NCBI RefSeq assembly: GCF_035918155.1
Contig: NZ_CP109327.1
Span: 7,874,001-7,938,000 of the forward strand
Reading direction: 5' to 3'
Source of the DNA: Streptomyces sp. NBC_01591
Lineage (GTDB): Bacteria > Actinomycetota > Actinomycetes > Streptomycetales > Streptomycetaceae
Length of the DNA: 64,000 bases
Position 1 is the stretch's first letter. Each line of letters begins with the position of its first letter. A program made the position numbers and the translations under genes. This document shows, piece after piece, positions 19,053 to 27,758 of this stretch. The notes under the pieces are model-generated. The model saw nothing but the letters and a program-made list of their open reading frames with translations, had not been told where the DNA came from and did no database searches.

Positions 19053-20120
19053 ATGAGCGAAGATACCGAGTCCGCTGTCCGGATCGCCCGGCTGCGGCCC
19101 GCCTATCAGGCGGACATCGCCGCCGGCTGGGAGAGCCTCTTCGAGCCGCGCCGCACCAACTGCCCATGGTGCGGTTCGCAGGAGCTGACCACCCGGCTGC
19201 GCACCACCGACCTGCTCCAGCACAAGCCGGGCCGTTTCGTTCTCGACCGCTGCGAGGGCTGTGGTCACACCTTTCAGAACCCTCGACTGAACGCGCAGGG
19301 ACTGGATTTCTACTATCGGGACTTCTACGACGGGCTCGGCGAGAAGAAACTCGGTGACACCTTCGGGGGCCGTACCAAGATGTACCGGGGGCGGGCTGAG
19401 TCGATGCTGCCGTACGACTCCGCGCCGAAGAGATGGCTGGACGTCGGGACCGGGCACGGCCACTTCTGCGAGGCTGCGCGGGTGGTGCTGCCCCACACCG
19501 TATTCGACGGCCTTGACTTCACCGACGGCGTCGAACTGGCTGAGCGGGAGGGCCGGGTGGACCGTGGTCACCGAGGCAGTTTTCCCGACCTCGCACCCGA
19601 ACTGGGCAGCCACTACGACGTGGTGAGCATGTTTCACTACCTGGAGCACAGTACTGAGCCCGATCGTGAACTGCGCGCCGCATGGGAGACGGTACGGCCC
19701 GGCGGGCATCTCCTCATCGAGGTGCCGGACCCTGAGAGCCGCTGTGCGAGGCTGCTGGGCCGTTGGTGGCTGCCCTGGCTCCAGCCGCAGCACCTGCACT
19801 TCGTCCCGGTGGCCAATCTGCGGGAGCGGCTCACGGAGATGGGCTTCACAGTGGTCGCCGAGCAGCATGCCGAGCCGCACGACCCGGTCGACCTGCTGGC
19901 CGCCGTATGGCTGGCGCTGAACCATGTGGCACCGCGCGACGATGTGCCGTGGCTGCCCGAGCCACCGAGTCGGCTGCGCCGCACGCTGCGCGGGGTGCTG
20001 CTGGTCGCCGGCATTCCGGCGCTGGTGGTGGGCACCCTGCTCGACCGGTTCGTGGTGCGGCCGCTGTCGTACCGGCTTCGGGTGTCGAACGCGTATCGGA
20101 TCGTGGCCCGGCGCAACTGA
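19053..20120 (+). CDS. Class I SAM methyltransferase with zinc ribbon
   Basis: A 355-residue protein. The ATG at 19053 is preferred because GGGAG precedes it; an in-frame ATG at 18912 would add 47 residues of poor composition. An N-terminal zinc ribbon has CPWC and CEGC pairs at about 35-70. A methyltransferase domain follows, with LDVGTGHGHF as the SAM motif and FHYLEHSTEP after it. The C-terminal GVLLVAGIPALVVGTLLD is a likely membrane segment. This pattern occurs in methyltransferases that act on saccharide or lipid-linked substrates. Its position after the glycosyltransferase suggests methylation of the sugar or the lipid. Confidence 0.82.
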   Translation: MSEDTESAVRIARLRPAYQADIAAGWESLFEPRRTNCPWCGSQELTTRLRTTDLLQHKPGRFVLDRCEGCGHTFQNPRLNAQGLDFYYRDFYDGLGEKKLGDTFGGRTKMYRGRAESMLPYDSAPKRWLDVGTGHGHFCEAARVVLPHTVFDGLDFTDGVELAEREGRVDRGHRGSFPDLAPELGSHYDVVSMFHYLEHSTEPDRELRAAWETVRPGGHLLIEVPDPESRCARLLGRWWLPWLQPQHLHFVPVANLRERLTEMGFTVVAEQHAEPHDPVDLLAAVWLALNHVAPRDDVPWLPEPPSRLRRTLRGVLLVAGIPALVVGTLLDRFVVRPLSYRLRVSNAYRIVARRN

Positions 20121-20488
20121 CGGGCGGGGCGAGGTGTCGTCTCGACCCCGGCTGCTCGGCGCAGTTCCCCGAACTGACGGCCCTATAGAAGAAGAGGCCC
20201 GCGACCTGCGAGGATGTGAGCGTCGCGGTCATATGCGGTGCAGGGGAAAGGGGCGAGACGCCTGAGGCCAGATTTCGCGCTGGGCATGTCCCAGCCCGCC
20301 AGCACGGCCCACTTGGCACCGGTCACCGACAACGGCGGACTCGTCGGATTTGGACGGCTCGCGCCAAACCAACGACGTACCTCCGACTCAGGCCACTGGT
20401 ATGCCAGAGGTACTTCGTCAAGGGCCTCATCGGCGGAGCCACTCAGGGTGAGCCCCACCGCCGCCGGACGAAGCCCAGGCTCCCTTGA
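20121..20488. other. Intergenic stretch between convergent genes
   Basis: No secure gene in about 370 bp. Both strands have short open frames with mixed codon quality. It separates the end of the lipid cluster from the convergent nickel/cobalt transporter gene. Confidence 0.5.
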
Positions 20489-21790
20489 TCACGTTGCCAG
20501 GACGCGTCCGGCGGCGATGGCTGATGCGACGGTGCCGCCGATGACGACGGCCCAGGCGGCGATGACCGGGATGCGGGTGCTCCAGGTGCGCAGCACGGGC
20601 GAGTTCGAGGCTCGGGCGAGGAAGGCATCGCGACCGCGCAGTACCACGAGGCCGACGCCGGTCAGGGTCAGTGCCATGCCGGCGCCGAACGCCACCACCA
20701 TGGCGATCGCCGTGCCGATCCGGCCGGTCAGCAGTCCGCTGAGGAGGACGAGGAACGCCGACGGGGAGGGGAGCAGGCCGCCGGACGTGCCGAGCAGCAG
20801 GATGCCGCGCCAGGTGAGCAGAGACGTGGACGTCGGGATGTGGTGGCTGTGGCTGTGGCCGTGGTGGTGTTCGTGGTCATGCCCGTGGTCGTGGTGGTGT
20901 CCATGGCTGTGGCCGTGCTTGCGGTTGGTCAGGTGGCGCCGGAGCAGGCCGATGCCCACGGCGACGACGATCAGGGCTGCGGTCAGCTGAAGCCAGTTGG
21001 TCACCGCTGCGACGTCCGGTGCTTGCTGGGCGGCGAGCCACCAGCCCACGGCGAGTGCGGTGACCGATGCGGTGTGCATGACGGCCACGATGGCGCCGAG
21101 CCACACCGCGTCCCGCGCTCTGCCCTGGCCGCCTACGAGGTATCCGGCCGCGAGTGACTTCCCGTGGCCGGGGGCGCAGGCGTGGAAGGCGCCCACTGCT
21201 GCCGAGATGAGAAGGGCCAGCGGCAGTACGACGCCGTGGTCCAGCAGTGCTTCAAGGTCCGTGGTCCACACGGTCGTCGGCGCCGTGGATGCGGTGGCGG
21301 CGGAGCCGGCTCCGCCGAGGGCGAGGGTAAGGGTGGGGTCGCTTGCTGTGTGCAGGCCGCCGCCGCCCTTCTTTGTCACGGAGATCGTGCGATAGGCCGG
21401 GTTGACGTCGGTCAGTGCGGTGATGGTCAGGGCGACCGTGTCCACGGGTTCGGGGCAGGTGTAGTGGATCAGGGCGCCCTTGCTCGCGAGCCGTGCAGTG
21501 TCCACCGCCCCGAACCGGCATGCGCGGCCGTCCTGGTGCACGGTGATGTGCGAGCCGAGGTAGGCCGCCTCGTTCCCCTTGGCTGCCTGGTGCAGGACGT
21601 CCAGGTCGTCCTGCTGGGCCGACCAGGTGATGTCGACGGTGCGGCCTTCGGCCCTGACCTGGGCGACCGGCGGTGTGCCGAAGGGGTGCGCCCCGGCCGT
21701 GCCTGCGGCGCCGAGCAGCGCCAGTGCGGCGGCCAGGCCGATCAGCACGAGACGGGCGGCGTGGGTGAGGGTGGTGTGGAGGGTGTGCAC
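20489..21790 (-). CDS. NicO-type nickel/cobalt transporter with His-rich loop
   Basis: About 433 residues, using a GTG at 21790; an ATG at 21850 would add 20 residues. An N-terminal signal or anchor leads to a periplasmic-side domain beginning AHPFG, typical of actinobacterial members. The membrane part has the family motif GAFHACAPGHGKSL and GAIVAVMHTASV, then a cytoplasmic loop packed with His and Asp (HGHSHGHHHDHGHDHEHHHG near residue 300) and further transmembrane helices. NicO/RcnA-like proteins move Ni2+ or Co2+, in most studied cases outward. The preceding gene on the same strand encodes the large phosphoesterase. Confidence 0.88.
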   Translation of the reverse strand: MHTLHTTLTHAARLVLIGLAAALALLGAAGTAGAHPFGTPPVAQVRAEGRTVDITWSAQQDDLDVLHQAAKGNEAAYLGSHITVHQDGRACRFGAVDTARLASKGALIHYTCPEPVDTVALTITALTDVNPAYRTISVTKKGGGGLHTASDPTLTLALGGAGSAATASTAPTTVWTTDLEALLDHGVVLPLALLISAAVGAFHACAPGHGKSLAAGYLVGGQGRARDAVWLGAIVAVMHTASVTALAVGWWLAAQQAPDVAAVTNWLQLTAALIVVAVGIGLLRRHLTNRKHGHSHGHHHDHGHDHEHHHGHSHSHHIPTSTSLLTWRGILLLGTSGGLLPSPSAFLVLLSGLLTGRIGTAIAMVVAFGAGMALTLTGVGLVVLRGRDAFLARASNSPVLRTWSTRIPVIAAWAVVIGGTVASAIAAGRVLAT

Positions 21791-21973
21791 AGCGGTGGTC
21801 CCGTCGGGAGTGGAACGCCGCGCGTTGCCTCCCCGGGCGGGGAGAGGCAACGCGCGGACGGTGGGTCAACGGCCGTTACCGCACAGGTGGCGGGCGGCCA
21901 GTGCACATCACCCTCGGCTTGACAGTCCTTCGGTCTGCCACGAGCCCGACCTGAGGTCTACGTGTGCCGAGGA

Positions 21974-21989
21974 TGATGTGCGCACATCA
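21974..21989. promoter_or_regulatory. Perfect 16-bp palindrome upstream of the metal transporter
   Basis: TGATGTGCGCACATCA is a perfect palindrome lying about 185 bp upstream of the chosen transporter start. A related half site, GTGCACATCA, sits at 21901-21910. It may bind a metal-responsive repressor, but no regulator gene is adjacent. Confidence 0.55.
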
Positions 21990-22066
21990 CTGGTGGAAAC
22001 CGGATCCGACTCACGCGGCGGCATGTGGCCAACCGCGCGGGTGAGATCGGACCAGCGGCGGGTGGC

Positions 22067-25000
22067 TCAGTCGCAGACCACCCGGGCGTCGGCCCAGTCG
22101 GCGTGGTCGGAGCCGTTGCCGTCACCGCCGTCGTTGACCTTCAGTGTCAGTACCCTGACCCCTGTCACGTCGGCATCGACGGTGCGGGCACTGTCGGGGC
22201 CGCGGACGGCAGGGGTGTCGGCGATCTGCTTGCCATCGCCGAGCACCTGATACGCCACCGATCCACTCTGACCCGTCTCGTCATCGACACCGACCTCGGC
22301 ATGGAAGGTGCGACAAGCACTGCCGAGCCAGACGGTGACCTCGCTGGCCGCGTGCGCCCCGATGCCCTTGGCGTACGTCTTCCCGTCCAGGGTCAGCGCT
22401 GCGCCATCGCCGGCGCCGTTGTCACCGTTGGACTTGTCGCGCTCGGCCGGGCCCCACCCGTTGGACTCGCTCAGGAACGGCCGGTCGCTGAGATAGGCGG
22501 TTCCGCTCGGGGAGGGCGGCGGCACGAACACCCGGACTGTCTTCTCCACCCGCATCGGGTGGTCCAGCGGATCACTGGGGAAACGGAAATGGTAGGTGGC
22601 TGCGACCGGCACGTCGTAATACTTGGAGGCAGTCTGCTCCGGCGGCGTGACGGCCCACCGGCCCTTGATGGACGAGCCGTCCTGCATGGACGCCTTTGAC
22701 ACCGTTCCGCCGTCGACCTTCCACCCGGAGGGCGGCGTCACGCTGAGCTCCACGTCGCTGACCGGCCCATTCGCCGACAGATTGAGCGTGCCGCTCACGT
22801 CGATGGCGTGGCCCGGTTGCGCATCCGCCGTCGTCTCGGTCGGGGTCACCGTGAGGGACGTCTTCGGCCGCTGGCGGCCGTTGCTGGCCAGCGCGTGGAT
22901 CGACCCGTCGTCGGTGAGGGCGATCACCCAGTCACCGCTGACGGACAGTGCCGAGGCCACCGCGCCGCCGAGGTTGTACTCGTTCACCCGCGCGCCGGTG
23001 GCGCGGTCCAGGACGAGCAGACGCCCGTCCCGGGTGCCCGCGTACACCAGGTCCTTGGTCACCAGGGTGTGCGCCGCAGGGGATCCGGGCCTGCTGTTGC
23101 TGTCGCAGCCCATCCACGTGTCGGCCGAGGGGGTCTCCCCGGGCAGGTAGCCAACGGGGGTTTCCCACAGCGGCTTGGACGGGTCGGCCGCCTTGGTGTC
23201 GAAGGCGCGGATGACACCTTCGCCACTCGCGACGTAGGCGATATCGCCCCAGACAGCGGGGCTCGTCACCGGTGCCGGGCCGCCCTCGCATTTCCAGACG
23301 TCGCCCGCGGCGGCCTTCCACAGGACCTTACCGGTCTTGAGGTCGTACCCGCGCACACCGCCCCAGGTCGCCGTCACCAGTTGCGGGTCGCCCTCGGCGG
23401 GGTCGGTGAGGGCTGGGGAGGAGTGGCTCCAGATGTCGCCTCCGCTGTCCTGTTCCCACAGCCGCGTGCAGGTCGCCAGGTCCATGGCGACCAGCGTGCT
23501 GCTGGCACCGGTGTGCAGGTAGGCGGTGTTGGAGCCGGGCTGGCGGATCGCCGTGCTGTGCATCTGGCCCCAGCCGAACGAGCCGCCGAAGCCGCCGGGC
23601 AGCATCTTGCCGGTCGCGCCGTCACGACAGCGAATGTTGTACGCGTCCTGGTAGACGGCGACCGAACGGTGGTCCTCGCCCGCAAGCGCAAAGACGCTGA
23701 CCGGTCCGCCCGCGCGACCGTAGCGGCGCACGGTGTCGCCGTGCTGCTCCTCACGGTCGATCGACTGCCACACGACGTGACCGTCCCCCGCGTCGAGAGA
23801 GTAGATCCGGCCGACGCCGGTGGTCAGGTAGACCTTGCCGTCGTGCAGGGTCGGCGCCGACTCGGCGTCGCCGTCCAGGTAGGTGCGCCAGATCTCACGG
23901 CCGGACTTGAGGTCGTAGGCGAGCATCATGCTGTACGGGGAGTCGAACGCCCGGGAGGAGACGATCACCTTGCCGTCGGCGATCACCGATCCGTTGAGGT
24001 TGAACTGCTCACCGGTGTTGGCGGCCCAGCGCAGGTCGAGCTCGCTGCCCGGATTGTCCGTGCTCGCGGAGCGCCCTTCCTCGTCGCGGCCCTGACGGGT
24101 CCAGTCCTGGCCACTCTTGGCCTTGTGCAACTCGCTGTCAGGCACCACCTGGAAGGTGTTGGTGATGGTGGGCCACGCCTTGCCCTTGGTGTCGACGGCG
24201 GTCATCTTCGCCGTGTACGTTCCCGGGGCCAGACCCTCAATGCGGTCACTGACCCGCGTCCAGGAGATCCGCGCGTCCGGACAGGGCTCCGGCTTGCCGC
24301 CGGGCGCCGTGTAACAGTTCTCGATGCCCGTACGGCGGTTGCTCACGCCGAACTTCAGGCGGCTGTGCTTTCGCACCGCATGGCCGTGGCTGTCGCGGAT
24401 GGTGAAGGTCGCGGTGGCCGGGGTACGGCCGTCGTCCTCGGCATACAGCTCGACCGGGATCTTGGCGCCGGCAGCGTGGACGCTGCCCTGCGCGGGGCTG
24501 ACCAGTGCGGCATCGTCGTCGACGTCCCACGCCCGGTGCGTACCCGTGACGAGGCCGGTGTCTTCGTTGCGCTCGGTGCGCGGGTCGTCGGTGATGTCCT
24601 TGAAGTCAAGGATCTTGTAGTCCGGTTGGGAGCCGTCGATGCCGTACTTGCCCTGGTTGTTGATCTCGACCGAGCGCTTGAAGGCGCCACGGCGGAACTC
24701 CGCCTGCTGGTTGTGGCCCGCGGCGAACAACCGCACGTCGTACTTTGCCAGTTCGTCGACGGTCGGCTGCATGCCGGCGCCGGGTCCCCACTGGGTGAAC
24801 AGCGACCGGTGCGCGAAGACCAGCACCTGCTTACCGACTGCGTGGCGCTTGAGGTCCTCACGCAGCCACTCCAGCTGCGGCTTCAGACCGCTGGAGTCGT
24901 AGTTGTCCTCAAGCACGACGACGTGCCGCCCGTCGCGGTCGAAGCTGTACCACTCCGGGCCCAGGTTGCGGCGCCAGTACTCCATGCTGCCGCCATAGCC

Positions 25001-26254
25001 GCGGGAGTTGGCAGCGCCGCCGAAGTCATGGTTGCCCATCACCGGGTAGAAGGGCATGCCGAGTTTGCCGTCGGTCAGGCCCTTGCGCAGGCCGTCGTAA
25101 TTGCGCTGCCGGCCCGACTCCGCGGTCCCGTCGGTGACCGTCAGGTCACCCGTCGTCATCACCATCGACGCGCCGTCCACCTCGGACATCGCATTGACGT
25201 GGCCGGTCCACTCCCGGCCGCCGTCCGTCTCGGTGTCGGAGACCATCAACCACTTCTTGGTGGGGTCGGCGGCGTTCTTGTCCTTGACGAGGGCGAAGTC
25301 GATACCGGTACTCGGACCGCCCTCGGGCACCTTGTGGAAGTACTCCGGAACGTAGTCGTCGCGCAGATGGGGGGTGTAGCCGTTCGGGGAGACGATGCTG
25401 ATGAGGTCGGTCTCCCGGCGGGCCGGGTCCATCTGCAGGCTGTACGAGCCGTCGGAGCCGGTCGTCGTCCAGCCGGCGCCGTCCGTGACGTCGACCCCGG
25501 CCATCGGAGCCTCGCCCGCGTCGCGCTTGCCGTTGCCGTTGGCGTCCTTGAAGACCGTGCCCGTGACCGTGTTCGCCGCTGCCCCCTCGGCGAGCGGCGC
25601 CGCCGCTGCCATCTGGGGAGCCAGGCAGGACAGCGTCAGCGCGCCGACAGCGGCCACCTTGATCCGCCCGCGGCCGGCGCGCACCCTGGCGACCAGCTGG
25701 GCGACCTGGAGGCGCCCGGTGCGGATCTGCCACACCGCGAGCAGCAGCGCGGCGGCCGCCGCGATGCCGAGCGCCACCTCAGCCCACGGGAAGGTGGGAA
25801 GCGCGTGGGCACCCAAGGCGTCGATGACGGGGGTCTGCGCGTTGGCGTTGACCGTGGTGCCGTCGAACTCGGCGATGACCTGGGTCAGCCCGGCCTGCTT
25901 CAGCATCGCGCTCAGGTCGAGCCTGTCGACGTGGCAGCTCCACGCGAGTTCGACCACCACACCACCGGGGACTCCGCCGCTGTCCCCGGCGACGCCGGAG
26001 CCGGTGGCAGGGCACGCCGCGCTCAGCAGGTGCGACGCCCAGGCACCCGCCTTCTGCGGTGACACCACATCACGATGGACGATCAGCCGTCCACTGGTGA
26101 CGTTTTCCTTGGCCGTGATGACGAGTTCGGCGTGCTCCGGTGAGACATGCGCAGAAGCGGGCTGTGCGCCGAAGCCCAGGAGGAGCAGGAACAGCGTGAT
26201 GCCCAGACCTGCTGCTCTGCGGAGGATCTGGTAGTAGCTCTTGTTCTTCATCAT
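22067..26254 (-). CDS. Giant exported metallophosphoesterase with PQQ propeller and NPCBM-like domain
   Basis: About 1395 residues from the tandem ATGs at 26254/26251; the start has no clear ribosome site. Order: signal peptide ending ASAHVSPEH (1-35), a small extracytoplasmic domain to about 150, a transmembrane helix (about 160-180), a second export-like hydrophobic segment ([17 protein letters not shown], about 205-222), an SdrD-B-like domain ([11 protein letters not shown] near 231), a calcineurin-like phosphoesterase (VSDTETDG near 335, GDLTV, GNHDFGG near 405, FAHRS, AGHNQQ near 510), a PQQ-type beta-propeller (about 740-1130) and an NPCBM-like carbohydrate-binding domain (about 1255-1395). 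The usual GHxH metal motif is GHNQ here. The first 200 residues look like a separate membrane protein fused to a complete secreted enzyme. Confidence 0.85.
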   Translation of the reverse strand: MMKNKSYYQILRRAAGLGITLFLLLLGFGAQPASAHVSPEHAELVITAKENVTSGRLIVHRDVVSPQKAGAWASHLLSAACPATGSGVAGDSGGVPGGVVVELAWSCHVDRLDLSAMLKQAGLTQVIAEFDGTTVNANAQTPVIDALGAHALPTFPWAEVALGIAAAAALLLAVWQIRTGRLQVAQLVARVRAGRGRIKVAAVGALTLSCLAPQMAAAAPLAEGAAANTVTGTVFKDANGNGKRDAGEAPMAGVDVTDGAGWTTTGSDGSYSLQMDPARRETDLISIVSPNGYTPHLRDDYVPEYFHKVPEGGPSTGIDFALVKDKNAADPTKKWLMVSDTETDGGREWTGHVNAMSEVDGASMVMTTGDLTVTDGTAESGRQRNYDGLRKGLTDGKLGMPFYPVMGNHDFGGAANSRGYGGSMEYWRRNLGPEWYSFDRDGRHVVVLEDNYDSSGLKPQLEWLREDLKRHAVGKQVLVFAHRSLFTQWGPGAGMQPTVDELAKYDVRLFAAGHNQQAEFRRGAFKRSVEINNQGKYGIDGSQPDYKILDFKDITDDPRTERNEDTGLVTGTHRAWDVDDDAALVSPAQGSVHAAGAKIPVELYAEDDGRTPATATFTIRDSHGHAVRKHSRLKFGVSNRRTGIENCYTAPGGKPEPCPDARISWTRVSDRIEGLAPGTYTAKMTAVDTKGKAWPTITNTFQVVPDSELHKAKSGQDWTRQGRDEEGRSASTDNPGSELDLRWAANTGEQFNLNGSVIADGKVIVSSRAFDSPYSMMLAYDLKSGREIWRTYLDGDAESAPTLHDGKVYLTTGVGRIYSLDAGDGHVVWQSIDREEQHGDTVRRYGRAGGPVSVFALAGEDHRSVAVYQDAYNIRCRDGATGKMLPGGFGGSFGWGQMHSTAIRQPGSNTAYLHTGASSTLVAMDLATCTRLWEQDSGGDIWSHSSPALTDPAEGDPQLVTATWGGVRGYDLKTGKVLWKAAAGDVWKCEGGPAPVTSPAVWGDIAYVASGEGVIRAFDTKAADPSKPLWETPVGYLPGETPSADTWMGCDSNSRPGSPAAHTLVTKDLVYAGTRDGRLLVLDRATGARVNEYNLGGAVASALSVSGDWVIALTDDGSIHALASNGRQRPKTSLTVTPTETTADAQPGHAIDVSGTLNLSANGPVSDVELSVTPPSGWKVDGGTVSKASMQDGSSIKGRWAVTPPEQTASKYYDVPVAATYHFRFPSDPLDHPMRVEKTVRVFVPPPSPSGTAYLSDRPFLSESNGWGPAERDKSNGDNGAGDGAALTLDGKTYAKGIGAHAASEVTVWLGSACRTFHAEVGVDDETGQSGSVAYQVLGDGKQIADTPAVRGPDSARTVDADVTGVRVLTLKVNDGGDGNGSDHADWADARVVCD

Positions 26255-27126
26255 GACCACGACCACGTGGTCGAGTCGGGGAACAGCGCCGTGGCAGCCA
26301 GGGGGCCGGCCACCCCGGCACATGCTGGAGCGGTCGGCACGGCGGCCGCCGACACGGCACCGGTGACAGCCGTGGGTGAGTGCAGTACCGAAGCCACCGG
26401 GCCTCGGATGGGTCGACGCAGTCTGCACATCAACTGACCTCTTTCTGATCGTGGTCCAGATTCATCTGATCGCTCGTATTCCGGAGGGAACCGCCCGCAA
26501 ACAGGATCATTTCCGGAGTCCGGGCTCGGAACGGGGACGGTGAGATCCGTCCGCAGCGCCACGTCAATCGAATTCCTGCCGCGCAGGGCGAGAACCTCGA
26601 GTAACCATTGAATTCCCACACAGAGATGGCACACCGGGCGTCGCCCGCATCAAATCGGGTCGCCCCCGGTGAGCCACACGGAAACATAGAGGAAGAAATT
26701 GCCGCCGCAGAGATCCATCAGATGAACGTTTGCCCAACGAGAGTCGTCCTGCCAATTCTCCAGACGATAAAGAAAACACGCGCAGGGCGCCGACCGTAAT
26801 TACTGGTCGACCCCCTTACTGGATCTCCATGCCGCCCAGCGAACGGCACTGCTGACCACATTGCCACGCTGATACGAGACGTGACGATCCAGGCCACCAC
26901 GGACTGACCTGCAGCTAAGCCACTCTCCGATCGACTCCGCGCCAAGACCACTTGCGGGCGACCGAGCCCGTTGCGGCCGCGCCCCATGTCAACGTCGAGG
27001 CATATCGTCACTGACAATTCGGCCGCAGGGCATGGCGTATATTCCGATGGCCACACGCCCAGGCCGGTGATCACATATTTCCGAAAGACCATGCCGATAC
27101 GGAGACGTCATTCGGTTTGGGGTGAA
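26255..27126. other. Gene-free, comparatively AT-rich stretch
   Basis: Nearly 900 bp with lower GC and no supported gene on either strand. Short open frames have poor codon quality. The part near 26255-26450 is the leader of the phosphoesterase gene. The remainder looks like decayed or foreign DNA. Confidence 0.5.
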
Positions 27127-27167
27127 ATCCCGGCAGGGCGGGCATAATGCCTGCGCCCTGCCGGGAT
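27127..27167 (-). terminator. Hairpin terminator after GH35 remnant
   Basis: Perfect 14-bp arms ATCCCGGCAGGGCG and CGCCCTGCCGGGAT flank a 13-nt loop that can itself pair further (GGCA...TGCC). It lies 12 bp past the stop of the reverse-strand GH35 fragment, so the fragment has kept its terminator. Confidence 0.8.
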
Positions 27168-27178
27168 GGGTCGTGTCG

Positions 27179-27328
27179 TCAGTCGTCGGCCAGACCGACG
27201 TTGTAGATCTCGACGGTGTCGCACCCCATGGCCCGCAGCCGCGCAAGCCGGTCGTGCCGCAGGTCGGGGTGGATGCGGAAGTAGTGCAGGGCGGCCGAGA
27301 CCACGCGGTGCTCGCGGCCGCCGCGCCT
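27179..27328 (-). pseudogene. GH35 beta-galactosidase N-terminal fragment
   Basis: About 49 residues, including SAALHYFRIHPDLRHDRLAR and LRAMGCDTVEIYN, match the extreme N-terminal strand of family 35 glycoside hydrolases (typically SGALHYFRvhPxxWxDRLxxLrAlGlNTVetY). Full-length enzymes have 580 residues or more; here a stop follows almost at once. Upstream residues show no homology. It is a relic of sugar-degradation capacity. Confidence 0.7.
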
Positions 27329-27449
27329 GTTTCGATTTGTTGGGCAGGGTGTGGGCAGGCGGGAGGTCCGTCTGTCACGTCGTAGGGGCGCCGCGTTCCA
27401 CGGTTCCGGTCGGGGTGCTGGTGTCGTAGGGGTGGGACGTTGCTGCTGG

Positions 27450-27557
27450 TCAGCCGGGGGCGGGGAGTGCGTTGAGCCGTTCGATCGCATCGGTGATCAC
27501 GTCGGTCCATGGCCAGTGGGCTGCGAGTCTCAGATGCCGTCGGCGAGCGGTGGTCTC
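27450..27557 (-). pseudogene. IS1380-like transposase C-terminal scrap
   Basis: The reverse strand encodes ETTARRRHLRLAAHWPWTD followed by about 16 residues and a stop. The HLRL...HWPW pattern is typical of the last residues of IS1380-family transposases. The rest of the element and its ends are not visible, so this is a remnant only. Confidence 0.5.
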
Positions 27558-27718
27558 ATTCTCACTGGGCAGGGGCAATTTCTGCTTTCCGGACCACCTG
27601 TCAGACAACCCGCCTCATGAAGGCGCGAGGCTAGGTCGGCCTCGTCGACGCGCGGGACCGTGGTCCTGACGGCAACGGCCCCAGAAGCAGACTGACCTCG
27701 CGCCGGTGCCGGTCCGGC

Positions 27719-27753
27719 GGCCGGACAGCTGCTTGGCAGGCAGCTGTCCGGCC
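27719..27753 (-). terminator. Hairpin terminator of the GH92 gene
   Basis: Perfect 14-bp arms GGCCGGACAGCTGC and GCAGCTGTCCGGCC around a 7-nt loop, 5 bp beyond the GH92 stop codon. Confidence 0.85.
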
Positions 27754-27758
27754 GGTCC

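Noticed and set aside
20183..20458. Reverse-strand 91-codon frame between the methyltransferase and metal transporter genes
   Set aside because: No ribosome site, no homology recognised, and codon quality is poor compared with neighbours.
21851..22066. Cobalamin riboswitch before the NicO gene
   Set aside because: The conserved B12 box and core could not be found; only a palindrome is present.
22808..26062. Forward open frame of more than 1000 codons opposite the phosphoesterase
   Set aside because: Composition rich in Val, Gly, Arg, Asp with no recognisable fold; antisense of a gene with clear domains.
20121..27126. CRISPR array or tandem-repeat system
   Set aside because: No regularly spaced repeats with unique spacers were seen here or elsewhere in the window.
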